Made by a program: the position numbers and the translations under genes | NCBI RefSeq assembly: GCF_006385555.1 | Contig: NZ_CP041036.1 | Location: 2,418,001 to 2,482,000, forward strand | Length of the DNA stretch: 64,000 nt | Direction of reading: 5' to 3' | Source of the DNA: Shewanella polaris | Lineage (GTDB): Bacteria > Pseudomonadota > Gammaproteobacteria > Enterobacterales > Shewanellaceae | In this document: piece by piece, positions 10,084 through 18,403 of the stretch | Position numbering within the stretch: the first letter of the stretch is position 1 | Layout of the letters: the number at the start of each line of letters is the position of its first letter | Notes under the pieces: model-generated | What the model was told of the DNA's origin: nothing | The model's input: the letters and a program-made list of their open reading frames with translations, nothing else | Databases searched by the model: none

Positions 10084-10171
10084 TTTGCGTTGCTTCAAAG
10101 TTTAAATTTAAAAGTGTTAATGCTGTAAAGAGTTAGAATGTAAAAAGAGAGTAAGAAAAAAGAAAATATGT

Positions 10172-10256
10172 GGAGGGGTTCCCGAGTGGCCAAAGGGATC
10201 AGACTGTAAATCTGACGGCTCAGCCTTCGAAGGTTCGAATCCTTCTCCCTCCACCA
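10172..10256 (+). tRNA. tRNA-Tyr (GTA), copy 2
   Basis: 85 nt, identical to copy 1, with the CCA encoded. The 88-bp spacer before it is AT-rich and unlike the 29-bp spacer after it. Confidence 0.97.
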
Positions 10257-10285
10257 TCTTTCTTTATTCCTATTTATCTTGCAGT

Positions 10286-10370
10286 GGAGGGGTTCCCGAG
10301 TGGCCAAAGGGATCAGACTGTAAATCTGACGGCTCAGCCTTCGAAGGTTCGAATCCTTCTCCCTCCACCA
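10286..10370 (+). tRNA. tRNA-Tyr (GTA), copy 3
   Basis: 85 nt, identical to copies 1 and 2, with the CCA encoded. The three genes are close enough to be cut from one precursor. I see no clear terminator downstream. Confidence 0.97.
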
Positions 10371-10731
10371 TTTTACATCTTAGTTTATCTGCTACTTCCA
10401 CTTCCAAACACTAATCTCGTTATCTTTAATACCTGCCCTACTATATTATTTTCTTCAGTGTAACGTTCTCATTTCCCTGCTTTGATCGGCAAAATTCATC
10501 GCATTTCATATAAATAACTCCCGACTCAATCAGTCAAATACAGTTGTGTATATTTCTACGACCATTATCATTTAATATTTGTTTGATCGTGGTTTTACTA
10601 TCTATATTGATATCCACATTTGGCTCGGTCATGTTTACGATGATTAACACTCCTTTGTGACCATAAGCACTATTCACACGCTAACAATTTAGTTATTATT
10701 TATTCTTTTTTGGAATAACGAGTGTCCTTGC
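10371..10731. other. 361-bp gap after the tRNA cluster
   Basis: No gene, hairpin terminator or integration scar is visible here. The last copy of tRNA-Tyr is not followed by a repeat of its 3' end, so there is no sign of an integrated element. The promoter of the PLP enzyme gene lies in the right part. Confidence 0.5.
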
Positions 10732-11793
10732 ATGTCATCAACTTGGGTCAATCAGGCCATCGCAAAAATAGAAGCCGATTATCAACGTTCAGCAGATACA
10801 CATCTTATTAAGTTAGATCTTCCCCAACTTGGTGGCATTGATGTTTACTTAAAAGATGAAAGCACTCACCCAACAGGCAGTTTAAAGCACCGCCTGGCCC
10901 GATCACTATTTTTATATGCCTTATGTAATGGCTGGATAAAACAAAACACGCCGATTATAGAATCCTCATCAGGCAGTACAGCGGTATCAGAAGCTTATTT
11001 TGCCCGCTTACTTGGGTTACCTTTTATTGCAGTAATGCCAAGCACGACAGCAAAAAAGAAAATCCAACAAATTGAATTTTATGGTGGTCAATGCTATTTC
11101 GTAGAAAACGGCAGTCAGATGTACCCTGAATCGGCACGCTTAGCCAATGAATTGAAGGGCCATTACATTGATCAATTTACTTATGCAGAACGTGCTACGG
11201 ATTGGCGAGGAAATAACAATATTGCGGATTCAATTTTTAATCAGATGGAAAAAGAACCCCATCCTATCCCAACATGGATTGTGATGAGTCCGGGAACTGG
11301 TGGCACTAGCGCTACTATTGGTCGTTATATTCGTTACCAACAACAAACAACTCAATTGTGTGTTGTCGACCCAGAAAACTCTGTCTTCTATGATTACTTT
11401 AACAGTGGCGATGCCAGTATTGTTTGCAACAAAAACAGTAAGATTGAAGGTATAGGACGTCCAAGAGTTGAGCCTTCATTTATTGCGGGCGTTGTTGATA
11501 GTATGATAAAAATTCCCGATGCAGCCTCAGTTGCGACAATTCAATGGTTAGAGCAACTCCTTGGTCGTAAAACAGGCGCTTCAACCGGCACTAATTTGTA
11601 CGGTGCATTATTGCTCGCGACTAAAATGCGTCAAGCAGGACAAACAGGTTCAATTGTGACCTTAATTTGTGATTCAGGCGATCGTTATTTAGATACTTAT
11701 TATGACCCTGAATGGGTTAACAGCAATATTGGCTGCTTTAAACATTACCAAGATAAGCTGTTGAAATTTAATGATACTGGATTATTGATTTAG
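10732..11793 (+). CDS. PLP-dependent cysteine synthase-fold enzyme, probable cysteine desulfhydrase
   Basis: 353 residues of the fold type II PLP family. The Schiff-base lysine is expected at K52 in [11 protein letters not shown]; the phosphate/substrate loop is [13 protein letters not shown] and the PLP-phosphate glycine loop is [13 protein letters not shown]. The C-terminal [16 protein letters not shown] is typical of the cysteine synthase branch. The [17 protein letters not shown] pattern resembles the Cds1-type L-cysteine desulfhydrases rather than CysK/CysM, which carry a KDR motif. Thus release of sulfide, pyruvate and ammonia from cysteine is plausible but not proven. It is a single gene ending in a bidirectional terminator at 11807-11839. 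Confidence 0.75.
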   Translation: MSSTWVNQAIAKIEADYQRSADTHLIKLDLPQLGGIDVYLKDESTHPTGSLKHRLARSLFLYALCNGWIKQNTPIIESSSGSTAVSEAYFARLLGLPFIAVMPSTTAKKKIQQIEFYGGQCYFVENGSQMYPESARLANELKGHYIDQFTYAERATDWRGNNNIADSIFNQMEKEPHPIPTWIVMSPGTGGTSATIGRYIRYQQQTTQLCVVDPENSVFYDYFNSGDASIVCNKNSKIEGIGRPRVEPSFIAGVVDSMIKIPDAASVATIQWLEQLLGRKTGASTGTNLYGALLLATKMRQAGQTGSIVTLICDSGDRYLDTYYDPEWVNSNIGCFKHYQDKLLKFNDTGLLI

Positions 11794-11806
11794 CAATATT
11801 ATCAAC

Positions 11807-11839
11807 AAAAATGCCGTTGTTATAAGCAACGGCATTTTT
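11807..11839. terminator. Bidirectional terminator between the PLP enzyme and queE
   Basis: Perfect arms AAAAATGCCGTTG and CAACGGCATTTTT around a seven-base loop. It has T runs on both strands and serves two convergent genes. Confidence 0.9.
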
Positions 11840-11859
11840 GTATTTATCAACCAGTAGCA

Positions 11860-12528
11860 TTAATCAATATTCAAATATTTATGAGTCTGAATAGACAAAC
11901 GCCAATTACGTGCAATACACACTTTCATCGCTAATTCTGTAGCGCGAGCCTTTTGGCTGATCGGCTGTAAACAAATAGTTTTATCACTGATGTCGATGCC
12001 GATTAATAGTGCATCTAACTCTTCAATATGATTCTCTGTGGCTATCGGGTGTTTAATTTCGTTGGCACGGTTCAATGCTTGTTCTAGCACCTTATAGCCC
12101 CCTTTCATATTGATTTTAGGCGATACCGTGACCCACACATCTGGATGACATTTCACTTCAAAAGTGCCACTGGTTTCAATCTGGATCTGATACCCTGCTG
12201 CAATAAAATCCTGAGTTAACTCAGTTAAATCATACAAACACGGCTCTCCACCGGTTAACACAATATGTTTAGCAGTAAATCCCTTGTCCTTGAACGCTTG
12301 TAATAATGTGCCACCAGTATGATCAGCCCATCGGCCGATAGTACCATCAACCTGAATAACTTGATCCGCGGTCACTTTATTTTCGGGTAATACATCCCAA
12401 GTTTGCTTAGTATCACACCATGCACAACCTACAGGGCAACCCTGTAAGCGAACGAACAATGCTGGTACACCAGTATAAGTACCCTCACCTTGTATTGTTT
12501 CAAATACTTCGTTAACCGGATATTTCAT
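11860..12528 (-). CDS. queE: 7-carboxy-7-deazaguanine synthase QueE
   Basis: Radical SAM enzyme of the queuosine pathway that turns 6-carboxytetrahydropterin into 7-carboxy-7-deazaguanine. 222 residues. The N terminus shows the substrate/SAM motif FETIQGEGTYTGVPALFVRL, then the iron-sulfur site CPVGCAWC (CX3CX2C as in QueE, not the general CX3CX2C spacing with phi before the last Cys only). LTGGEPCLYD and QIETSGTFEV are further radical SAM/QueE segments. It faces away from queC, and both probably share the 210-bp promoter region between them. Confidence 0.95.
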   Translation of the reverse strand: MKYPVNEVFETIQGEGTYTGVPALFVRLQGCPVGCAWCDTKQTWDVLPENKVTADQVIQVDGTIGRWADHTGGTLLQAFKDKGFTAKHIVLTGGEPCLYDLTELTQDFIAAGYQIQIETSGTFEVKCHPDVWVTVSPKINMKGGYKVLEQALNRANEIKHPIATENHIEELDALLIGIDISDKTICLQPISQKARATELAMKVCIARNWRLSIQTHKYLNID

Positions 12529-12738
12529 CGTTTACCTTTCTTTTATAGACAAGTATTGGCTACCTGACTGACAACGGGTCGGCATTTATAGAGTATTTTA
12601 CTGTTAGCTGCAAGTATTTACACCTATGGCTTTGCAGTTGCGCCTGCCTTAGGTAAAATATCATTTATATTGTCTTGAACCACTCAGCGTTGATCATACC
12701 GATCTTACCAGTCAGTTCAGTACGTTAAGAGTATATTC

Positions 12739-13446
12739 ATGTCAGATTCAAATCTAAACATCCCAACTAAAGCCCTTGTTGTATTCAGTGGCGGCCAAGA
12801 TTCAACGACGTGTCTCATTCAGGCTTTGTCCAAGTATGACCAAGTTCACGGGATCACATTTGATTATGGCCAGCGCCATCGTCAAGAGATCGAAGTGGCT
12901 AAATCTTTGGCTACAGAGTTAAAGTTGGTCAGCCATAAAGTGATGGATACCACATTACTAAACGAGTTAGCCATTTCTGCATTGACCCGTGATGACATTC
13001 CAGTTTCACATGAGTTGATGAACAACGGTTTACCCAATACCTTTGTACCTGGACGTAATATTCTATTTTTAACCTTAGCTGGCATTTACGCTTACCAATT
13101 AGGTTGTGATGTCATAATCACTGGGGTGTGCGAAACCGATTTTTCAGGTTATCCAGATTGTCGTAACGAATTCATACAATCCATGCAAAACTCATTAGCA
13201 CTAGGAATGGATAAACCCATCAAGATAATTACCCCGTTAATGTGGCTCAATAAAGCTGAAACATGGGCATTAGCAGACAAATATCATCAATTAGCCTTAG
13301 TGCAACATCAAACATTAACTTGTTATAACGGTATAGTGGGTGAAGGGTGTGGTGATTGTCCTGCTTGTTTATTACGTCAACGGGGCTTAGAAGATTACCT
13401 ACAAAACAGCCAATCAGTGATGGCGTCGTTAAACAGTAAATTATAA
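12739..13446 (+). CDS. queC: 7-cyano-7-deazaguanine synthase QueC
   Basis: ATP-dependent synthase that converts 7-carboxy-7-deazaguanine to preQ0 with ammonia, the next step after QueE. 235 residues. It has the PP-loop [15 protein letters not shown] near residue 13, [24 protein letters not shown] and [14 protein letters not shown], and the C-terminal zinc site [16 protein letters not shown]. Divergent to queE, so two consecutive steps are linked. The intergenic region has only one imperfect nine-base hairpin (12622-12654) and no preQ1 riboswitch that I can recognise. Confidence 0.96.
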   Translation: MSDSNLNIPTKALVVFSGGQDSTTCLIQALSKYDQVHGITFDYGQRHRQEIEVAKSLATELKLVSHKVMDTTLLNELAISALTRDDIPVSHELMNNGLPNTFVPGRNILFLTLAGIYAYQLGCDVIITGVCETDFSGYPDCRNEFIQSMQNSLALGMDKPIKIITPLMWLNKAETWALADKYHQLALVQHQTLTCYNGIVGEGCGDCPACLLRQRGLEDYLQNSQSVMASLNSKL

Positions 13447-13646
13447 TCATGTTGTAAAAAATAGCGGGTAGTTAAAATAGCGTTTAGTCACTGCCGCAAA
13501 ATGGTCATTAATCATTTTTATGAAGATTTTTACGGCGACACCAAAGAACACACGGTTAACCATGTGACTTTTTCACGCTGCGGTAAGTTTTGTGTTTTTG
13601 GTTTACATTATTTTGACTGAGATTTACGGTTCATGTAGAGGTTCGT

Positions 13647-14276
13647 TTGCAAACACACAAAACACACACTGTTAGACTCTATCATCTTGTTGTGGTGATC
13701 AGTCTTATTTGTATAGGGTTATTTGCTGTAGAGGTACCTTCGCCTGCATTTTTACCCATCGACCAGTATTTTAGTTATCAATATGATGCAATTGCTCATG
13801 GTCAAATTTGGCGATTAATCACCGGTAATCTACTACATACCAATATATGGCATTTACTGATGAATTTAGCGGGATTCTGGGTCATCATTTTTCTGTATGA
13901 AGTTCACTTTAAGCGCAATCCTGGTAAATTAATGCTGCTTTTTGTCAGTTTATGCCTATTAGAGGGAATGGGGTTATATCTGTTTTACCCCAATTTAAAA
14001 GCTTATGTTGGCTTAAGTGGTTTATTACATGGGCTATTTGTATTTGGTGCGATAATGGATATCCGCAAAGGTTATCGCTCAGGTTACCTACTACTTGTTG
14101 GTGTCATTTTAAAAGTCGCTTATGAGCAATATTTTGGTGCCAGTCACAGTATTACACATTTGATTAATGCCCGAGTCGCCACTGAATCCCATCTGGTTGG
14201 TTTGGTGAGTGGCATAATGTGTGCCATATTTTGGTCGATGCTTGTCAAGCGTCTAAAATACAACAAACTTAGTTAG
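13647..14276 (+). CDS. rrtA: Rhombosortase (rhomboid-family GlyGly-CTERM protease)
   Basis: 209 residues, integral membrane, about six hydrophobic segments. The rhomboid catalytic serine is S124 in GLSGLLHG and the histidine H182 in ESHLVGLVSG; WRLITGNLLHTNIWHLLMNL is the conserved early loop and helix. The short length and YVGLSGLLHG pattern are those of rhombosortases, which process GlyGly-CTERM proteins bound for type II secretion. I chose the TTG at 13647 because AGAGG stands five bases before it. No GlyGly-CTERM substrate gene is adjacent, as is common. Confidence 0.85.
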   Translation: MQTHKTHTVRLYHLVVVISLICIGLFAVEVPSPAFLPIDQYFSYQYDAIAHGQIWRLITGNLLHTNIWHLLMNLAGFWVIIFLYEVHFKRNPGKLMLLFVSLCLLEGMGLYLFYPNLKAYVGLSGLLHGLFVFGAIMDIRKGYRSGYLLLVGVILKVAYEQYFGASHSITHLINARVATESHLVGLVSGIMCAIFWSMLVKRLKYNKLS

Positions 14277-14354
14277 ACTATCAATGTTAATAAATTAGTT
14301 ATGTATTTCATTAATACAAACGTGAACAGTGTTGATATTGAGTCTGTCACTAAT

Positions 14355-14948
14355 TTAATCTTTCTTGGAACTCGTTTCAGACATGACTTCCGAAGTTTCA
14401 GCTTCGACAGATTGTTCAGCTGAGTTTAATTGTGCTCGTTCAACTAATTTATCGTATTCTGCTTGAGTCATTAAATAGCTTTTCAGAGGCGGTAATGGTT
14501 TTGCTGAACTGGGTGTAATTGGCATATCTTTGATACCACTAATATCAACTCGGCCATATATCAATGCGACAGTAATGATGAACGCGTGTACTAAAATAAC
14601 AATTATAAAAGTATGATCACCTCCAGTAAGTTTTGCGATGACTTTTCGCAAAAAATGACCATCTTCAGTGGGATGATCCGAAAGTAATAAAGGTTCATTG
14701 TTGTTAGCGTTGCTATCAATAACCCCCGTAAATTTCAGTTGCATTTCGTCGGCGACTTGTTGTTGATAATCTTGTAATTCTTTTGGGTCTACGGCTACCT
14801 CTTCTGACTCAATAAACGGTGTTACATCGTTGTCAAAAATGATGCTATCGCAATTGTCTTGCTTGCCTACTTTGTTATCCCAAGCAAGTGTGTCATTACT
14901 GGAAGTTGCAGATTGATGGGGGTGGGAATGTTTATTTTTTTCAGACAT
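14355..14948 (-). CDS. Hypothetical single-pass membrane protein
   Basis: 197 residues that I do not recognise. The first 110 residues are polar and acidic with a His-rich start (KHSHPHQ), followed by one hydrophobic helix (about 114-133, FIIVILVHAFIITVALIYG), then about 60 residues that are proline- and glutamate-rich. With no signal peptide, the likely topology is a cytoplasmic N-terminal domain and a short periplasmic tail. It is convergent with rhombosortase, 78 bp away, and probably monocistronic. Low complexity at both ends makes a structural or adaptor role more likely than an enzyme. Confidence 0.5.
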   Translation of the reverse strand: MSEKNKHSHPHQSATSSNDTLAWDNKVGKQDNCDSIIFDNDVTPFIESEEVAVDPKELQDYQQQVADEMQLKFTGVIDSNANNNEPLLLSDHPTEDGHFLRKVIAKLTGGDHTFIIVILVHAFIITVALIYGRVDISGIKDMPITPSSAKPLPPLKSYLMTQAEYDKLVERAQLNSAEQSVEAETSEVMSETSSKKD

Positions 14949-15203
14949 AAAGACTAATATGCTAAGAATTATCGTTTAAGTATAACGTCAACAACCTCTT
15001 TGAGTAACAGCTAATTTGTACATTTAATAAGGTCTGTGCATTAATAAACTCTTATACAATGTTATAAATAGACTCAATATTAAACCTACATTACCGACCA
15101 ATAAATTTGAGCTTACACGTGTACACCTAATTATAGCTATTTAGTTTCGAGACTGATAGACTAGTGTTGCTCAAAATCCAATCAGCGTTATTTACAGGAT
15201 ATT

Positions 15204-15887
15204 ATGAACTCACCATCAAACACTTCAATACCCCAGCATTCGGCTACAATGTCCTCTGGTTCAGATTACGGTTATACAGAAGAAAAAGCCAATGCGATTT
15301 CACATGCATTAGGTGTCATTGCGGGCATTATTGGTTTAATCCTGATGCTAATTAAAGCACCCGATAGTTTATCTTTTGTGCAAATGGCTGGTGTAACAAT
15401 TTATGGCATTAGCATTATTGCTTTGTTTCTTGCTTCTACTTTATATCACTCTAGCAAAAGCGCACTGTGGCGCAAACGGTTTAAAATGGCAGATCATTGT
15501 GCTATTTATACCTTAATTGCCGGCACTTACACCCCTATGATGCTCATCAGTTTACAAAGCTCACGGGCCACTATTGTACTTTCCGCCATTTGGTCATTAG
15601 CGTTAGCAGGAATAATATTTAAGACATTGTTTATCGGTCGTTTTAAAGTCTTTAGTGTGGTGCTGTACTTAGTGATGGGCTGGTTTTGTGTCGCTATAAT
15701 GGGCGATTTAAAAACTCACATGAACGATTTAGGCTTAAATTTACTCATTATTGGGGGATTATTTTATAGTCTCGGAGTGATTTTCTATGTAGGTAAACGC
15801 ATTCCGTATAACCATGCAATTTGGCATTTATTTGTACTAGGTGGCGCATTTAGTCATTTTTTATGTATTTATCTTACAGTGCTATAA
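15204..15887 (+). CDS. trhA: Hemolysin III family membrane protein TrhA/YqfA
   Basis: 227 residues with seven predicted membrane segments, of the PAQR/hemolysin III superfamily. Signature segments are EEKANAISHALGVIAG, LFLASTLYHSSKS, DHCAIYTLIAGTYTP and NHAIWHLFVLGGAFSHF; the His and Asp residues form the metal site of PAQR proteins. E. coli TrhA has been linked to membrane energetics homeostasis (family knowledge). The start has AGGA four bases upstream. A weak hairpin with a T run follows at 15912-15945. Confidence 0.9.
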   Translation: MNSPSNTSIPQHSATMSSGSDYGYTEEKANAISHALGVIAGIIGLILMLIKAPDSLSFVQMAGVTIYGISIIALFLASTLYHSSKSALWRKRFKMADHCAIYTLIAGTYTPMMLISLQSSRATIVLSAIWSLALAGIIFKTLFIGRFKVFSVVLYLVMGWFCVAIMGDLKTHMNDLGLNLLIIGGLFYSLGVIFYVGKRIPYNHAIWHLFVLGGAFSHFLCIYLTVL

Positions 15888-15911
15888 TTCGACAATATCG
15901 TTATCACTTCT

Positions 15912-15945
15912 AAAAAATTGCGGTTGTACTAAAGCCGCTATTTTT
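15912..15945 (+). terminator. Weak terminator after trhA
   Basis: GCGG and CCGC pair around a ten-base loop and lead to ATTTTTCT. The stem is short and imperfect. Confidence 0.4.
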
Positions 15946-16001
15946 CTATTATCTATTGCTAATAAACTGCTAAATGATTTATAAACGCTATTGGAAACCC
16001 C

Positions 16002-16346
16002 ATGACACAAATGCCTCCCATGGAACGAATATGGTTTATTGTTAATCTTATCCCTGAAGGCACCGTGTTACCTTACGGAATAGTGGCAGATTTAGCCGGC
16101 TTACCTGGCCGAGCACGTTATGTATCAAGAGCATTAAAATTAGCGCCTAAAACGCTGGCGCTTCCGTGGCATAGGGTCATTAATAGTCAAGGTAAGATAT
16201 CATTCGAAAAATACTCTGAACCTTTTCAAACTCAGCTAGAATTATTAAGGTTAGAGGGTATTAAAGTGAACGCAGGCAAAATTTTGTTGTCTCAATATCA
16301 ATGGAAACCCGATCTTGCCACCTTGGTAATGACATTACCCTTTTAA
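16002..16346 (+). CDS. Alkyltransferase-like protein ATL (YbaZ type)
   Basis: 114 residues of the C-terminal methyltransferase fold of O6-alkylguanine-DNA alkyltransferases. The active-site PCHRV is replaced by PWHRVI with tryptophan at position 56, which defines the ATL group: they bind O6-alkylguanine and pass it to nucleotide excision repair instead of removing the alkyl group. VLPYGIVADLAGLPGRARYV is the DNA-binding helix and arginine finger region. The uvrB 3' end is in this window too, but 47 kb away. It lies 43 bp upstream of the DUF3108 gene, which may be cotranscribed. Confidence 0.9.
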   Translation: MTQMPPMERIWFIVNLIPEGTVLPYGIVADLAGLPGRARYVSRALKLAPKTLALPWHRVINSQGKISFEKYSEPFQTQLELLRLEGIKVNAGKILLSQYQWKPDLATLVMTLPF

Positions 16347-16389
16347 TCTCAGACTGTTAACTATTTTCATACTTAAAGGTAACTGCACA

Positions 16390-17382
16390 TTGGTCAATAA
16401 TTTAACTCGCTTACTCACGTTAATCTTGTGTATTAGCCCTGCTATTAATGCACAGGCTGACAATCAGCAACAGCAGATTGTCGATGCTGAGTCGACGGCT
16501 CAATTAGCTACGGCGGAAAAGGCTATTATTGCAGAGCAGCATCAACAAGTGACTCCCCCACTGCCATTAAATGACATTGTACAAGCTGCTATCTTATCGC
16601 CACTCACAGCCCACACGGCTCAATACAAGGTGTTTTATGGCAGCATCGAATTAGGTGTGGCCAATTACCGTTTACCAGCTACTGATAGTGGTTTTTACAG
16701 TTACCATTTTGACAGTGATGTCAGTCTATTTGTGTTATCAGATCAGCGTCATCTTACCAGTGAATTTACCTTAGAAAACGGCAAGCTGGTACCATTTCGC
16801 TATATTCAAGAACGAACCGGAACGGGTAGTGATTACACCGAACAGACTGCCTTTGCAAAAGCACAACAGTTCATCCATACCATATATAAGGAAGATGCAT
16901 TAAAACTGCCTTATGAAGATAAAGTATTTGACCCTTTAATGGTGCAATTGCAATTTCGAATGGATCTCGCCGCCAATATTAGGCCGTTAGATTATAAAAT
17001 GGTGAAAGAAAAAGAAATTGATGACTATCAATTTAGAGTCATAGGCAAAGAACAAGTTGTGCTCGACAGTGGTACCTACGATACAGTAAAAGTTGAAGTT
17101 GTACGCGACAGCACTAAAAGGCAAACATTTTTCTGGATGGCACCTGATTTAGCCTATTTACCAGTACGATTAAGTCATTTTTCAAAAGGCAGCAAGCAGC
17201 TGGATATTCAGTTAGCGAGCTACCAATTTGAACAACCATTGCCCCCGATGACGCCAGCATTGATCGATGGCCCAAACCTTGGAAGGTCAACAGCTGCTGG
17301 ACAACTCACTTCAGAGGTTGAAAATGGAACCGGCATCAGTGAGTCAGAACTAGAGCAAATTAAAATGTTAGCTGCGGATTAA
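16390..17382 (+). CDS. DUF3108 exported protein
   Basis: 330 residues. A signal peptide (LTRLLTLILCISPAINAQA) precedes a glutamine-rich spacer and then the DUF3108 domain: YKVFYGSIELGVANYRL, then a series of beta strands with VLSDQRHLTSEFTLENGKLVPFRY and TVKVEVVRDSTKRQTFFWMA. The pattern fits a periplasmic or outer-membrane-associated beta-rich protein; the function of the family is not known. The start codon is TTG. It overlaps the convergent amidotransferase gene by 15 bp at the 3' end, with no terminator between them. Confidence 0.75.
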   Translation: MVNNLTRLLTLILCISPAINAQADNQQQQIVDAESTAQLATAEKAIIAEQHQQVTPPLPLNDIVQAAILSPLTAHTAQYKVFYGSIELGVANYRLPATDSGFYSYHFDSDVSLFVLSDQRHLTSEFTLENGKLVPFRYIQERTGTGSDYTEQTAFAKAQQFIHTIYKEDALKLPYEDKVFDPLMVQLQFRMDLAANIRPLDYKMVKEKEIDDYQFRVIGKEQVVLDSGTYDTVKVEVVRDSTKRQTFFWMAPDLAYLPVRLSHFSKGSKQLDIQLASYQFEQPLPPMTPALIDGPNLGRSTAAGQLTSEVENGTGISESELEQIKMLAAD

Positions 17383-18144
17383 TTCACCTTTCCTGAAAAG
17401 TTTCCATTCACCTGGATTTAACACAACCCAATTTTCATTATTGGTTAATGGCCTGGTTGCAATAACAGTCACCACATCATTGGGTGTGGTTTCTTTGCTA
17501 AAATCAATCACAACATCAGTGTCAATTAGTGTTGCTTTGCCAAACGGAGCTCGGCGTGTAATATGGCATAAATTGTTAGTACAATAAGCCATTAAATCAA
17601 CGCCATTACTCAATAGCATATTAAATACCCCTAGCTGGCGTATTTCATCTGCTAACCCTGCAATATAGTCGAATACCGCATTTAGGTCGTCTGGTTCTTG
17701 CTCGCCAAATTGTTTTACAACCGATTCTAAAATCCAGCAAAAGGCCAATTCGCTGTCTGTGTAGCCAACAGGCTGAAAACGCGACACCTTAAATTTATCG
17801 AGATAACCGGTTAATTGGCCATTGTGTGCATAAGTCCAATATCGCCCCCATAACTCCCGACTAAACGGATGAGTATTAACCAAAGACACGCAACCACGAT
17901 TAGCCTGACGAATATGACTGATCACGATTTCGCTTTTAATTGGATATGACTTAATGAGCTCAGCGATATGCGATTCACTACTAGGGCAAGCATCCTTAAA
18001 AGTACGATTACCCTTACCTTCATAAAAACTAATTCCCCAACCATCAACATGAGGACCCGTTACACCGCCGCGTTCAGCTAACCCAGTAAAACTGAACACA
18101 ATATCTGTTGGTACATTGGCACTCATCGCCAGTAACTCACACAT
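17368..18144 (-). CDS. Class II glutamine amidotransferase (YafJ-like)
   Basis: 258 residues. The N terminus is MCELLAMSANVPTDI, so removal of Met exposes the Ntn nucleophile Cys2. GPHVDGWGISFYEG, VISHIRQANRGCVSLVNTHPF and YWTYAHNGQLTGY are the amidotransferase substrate-binding segments. There is no second synthetase domain, as in E. coli YafJ and related peptidase-like proteins. The reaction is thus unknown beyond probable hydrolysis of a glutamine-like amide. It converges on the DUF3108 gene with a 15-bp overlap. Confidence 0.85.
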   Translation of the reverse strand: MCELLAMSANVPTDIVFSFTGLAERGGVTGPHVDGWGISFYEGKGNRTFKDACPSSESHIAELIKSYPIKSEIVISHIRQANRGCVSLVNTHPFSRELWGRYWTYAHNGQLTGYLDKFKVSRFQPVGYTDSELAFCWILESVVKQFGEQEPDDLNAVFDYIAGLADEIRQLGVFNMLLSNGVDLMAYCTNNLCHITRRAPFGKATLIDTDVVIDFSKETTPNDVVTVIATRPLTNNENWVVLNPGEWKLFRKGELIRS

Positions 18145-18253
18145 TAAGCTTGCCTTTATTGTTGTTTAATCGAGCAAATCTGACCAAATTTACTTAGTCG
18201 AACGTATTGTATCTACTATGCTTATTAAGTGGAATATTTCAAACACACAATTA

Positions 18254-18271
18254 TTTAAACAATTGTTTGAA
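18254..18271. promoter_or_regulatory. PsrA-like box upstream of the second fadE
   Basis: TTTAAAC-AATT-GTTTGAA, a seven-base dyad with one mismatch and the same AAAC-N4-GTTT core as the box at 3848. It lies about 130 bp before the fadE start. Confidence 0.55.
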
Positions 18272-18361
18272 AAATACTTGTAATCGAGGCGTCATAAGGT
18301 TAACTTTTACGTGACACAGGTCTGACCACGGGCTTTCTTGTGAATAAGATCAACAATAAAT

Positions 18362-18389
18362 AAGCTATTTTGGCCTATAAAAATAGCTT
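18362..18389 (+). promoter_or_regulatory. Leader hairpin directly before the fadE ribosome site
   Basis: Perfect ten-base arms AAGCTATTTT and AAAATAGCTT with the loop GGCCTATA. The 3' arm ends one base before the Shine-Dalgarno AAGGAG (18391-18396). It could mask or stabilise the start of the message; no function is known to me. Confidence 0.5.
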
Positions 18390-18403
18390 TAAGGAGAAGT
18401 ACA

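Noticed and set aside
10170..10463. Open frame of 97 codons across the tRNA-Tyr genes
   Set aside because: It translates tRNA sequence twice over; the repeated peptide merely reflects the identical tRNA genes.
10286..10731. Integrated element at the tRNA-Tyr cluster
   Set aside because: No integrase gene and no duplicated tRNA 3' end downstream.
12529..12738. A preQ1 riboswitch between queE and queC
   Set aside because: Only an imperfect hairpin (ACCTATGGC with GCCTTAGGT) is present; no preQ1 aptamer sequence can be recognised.
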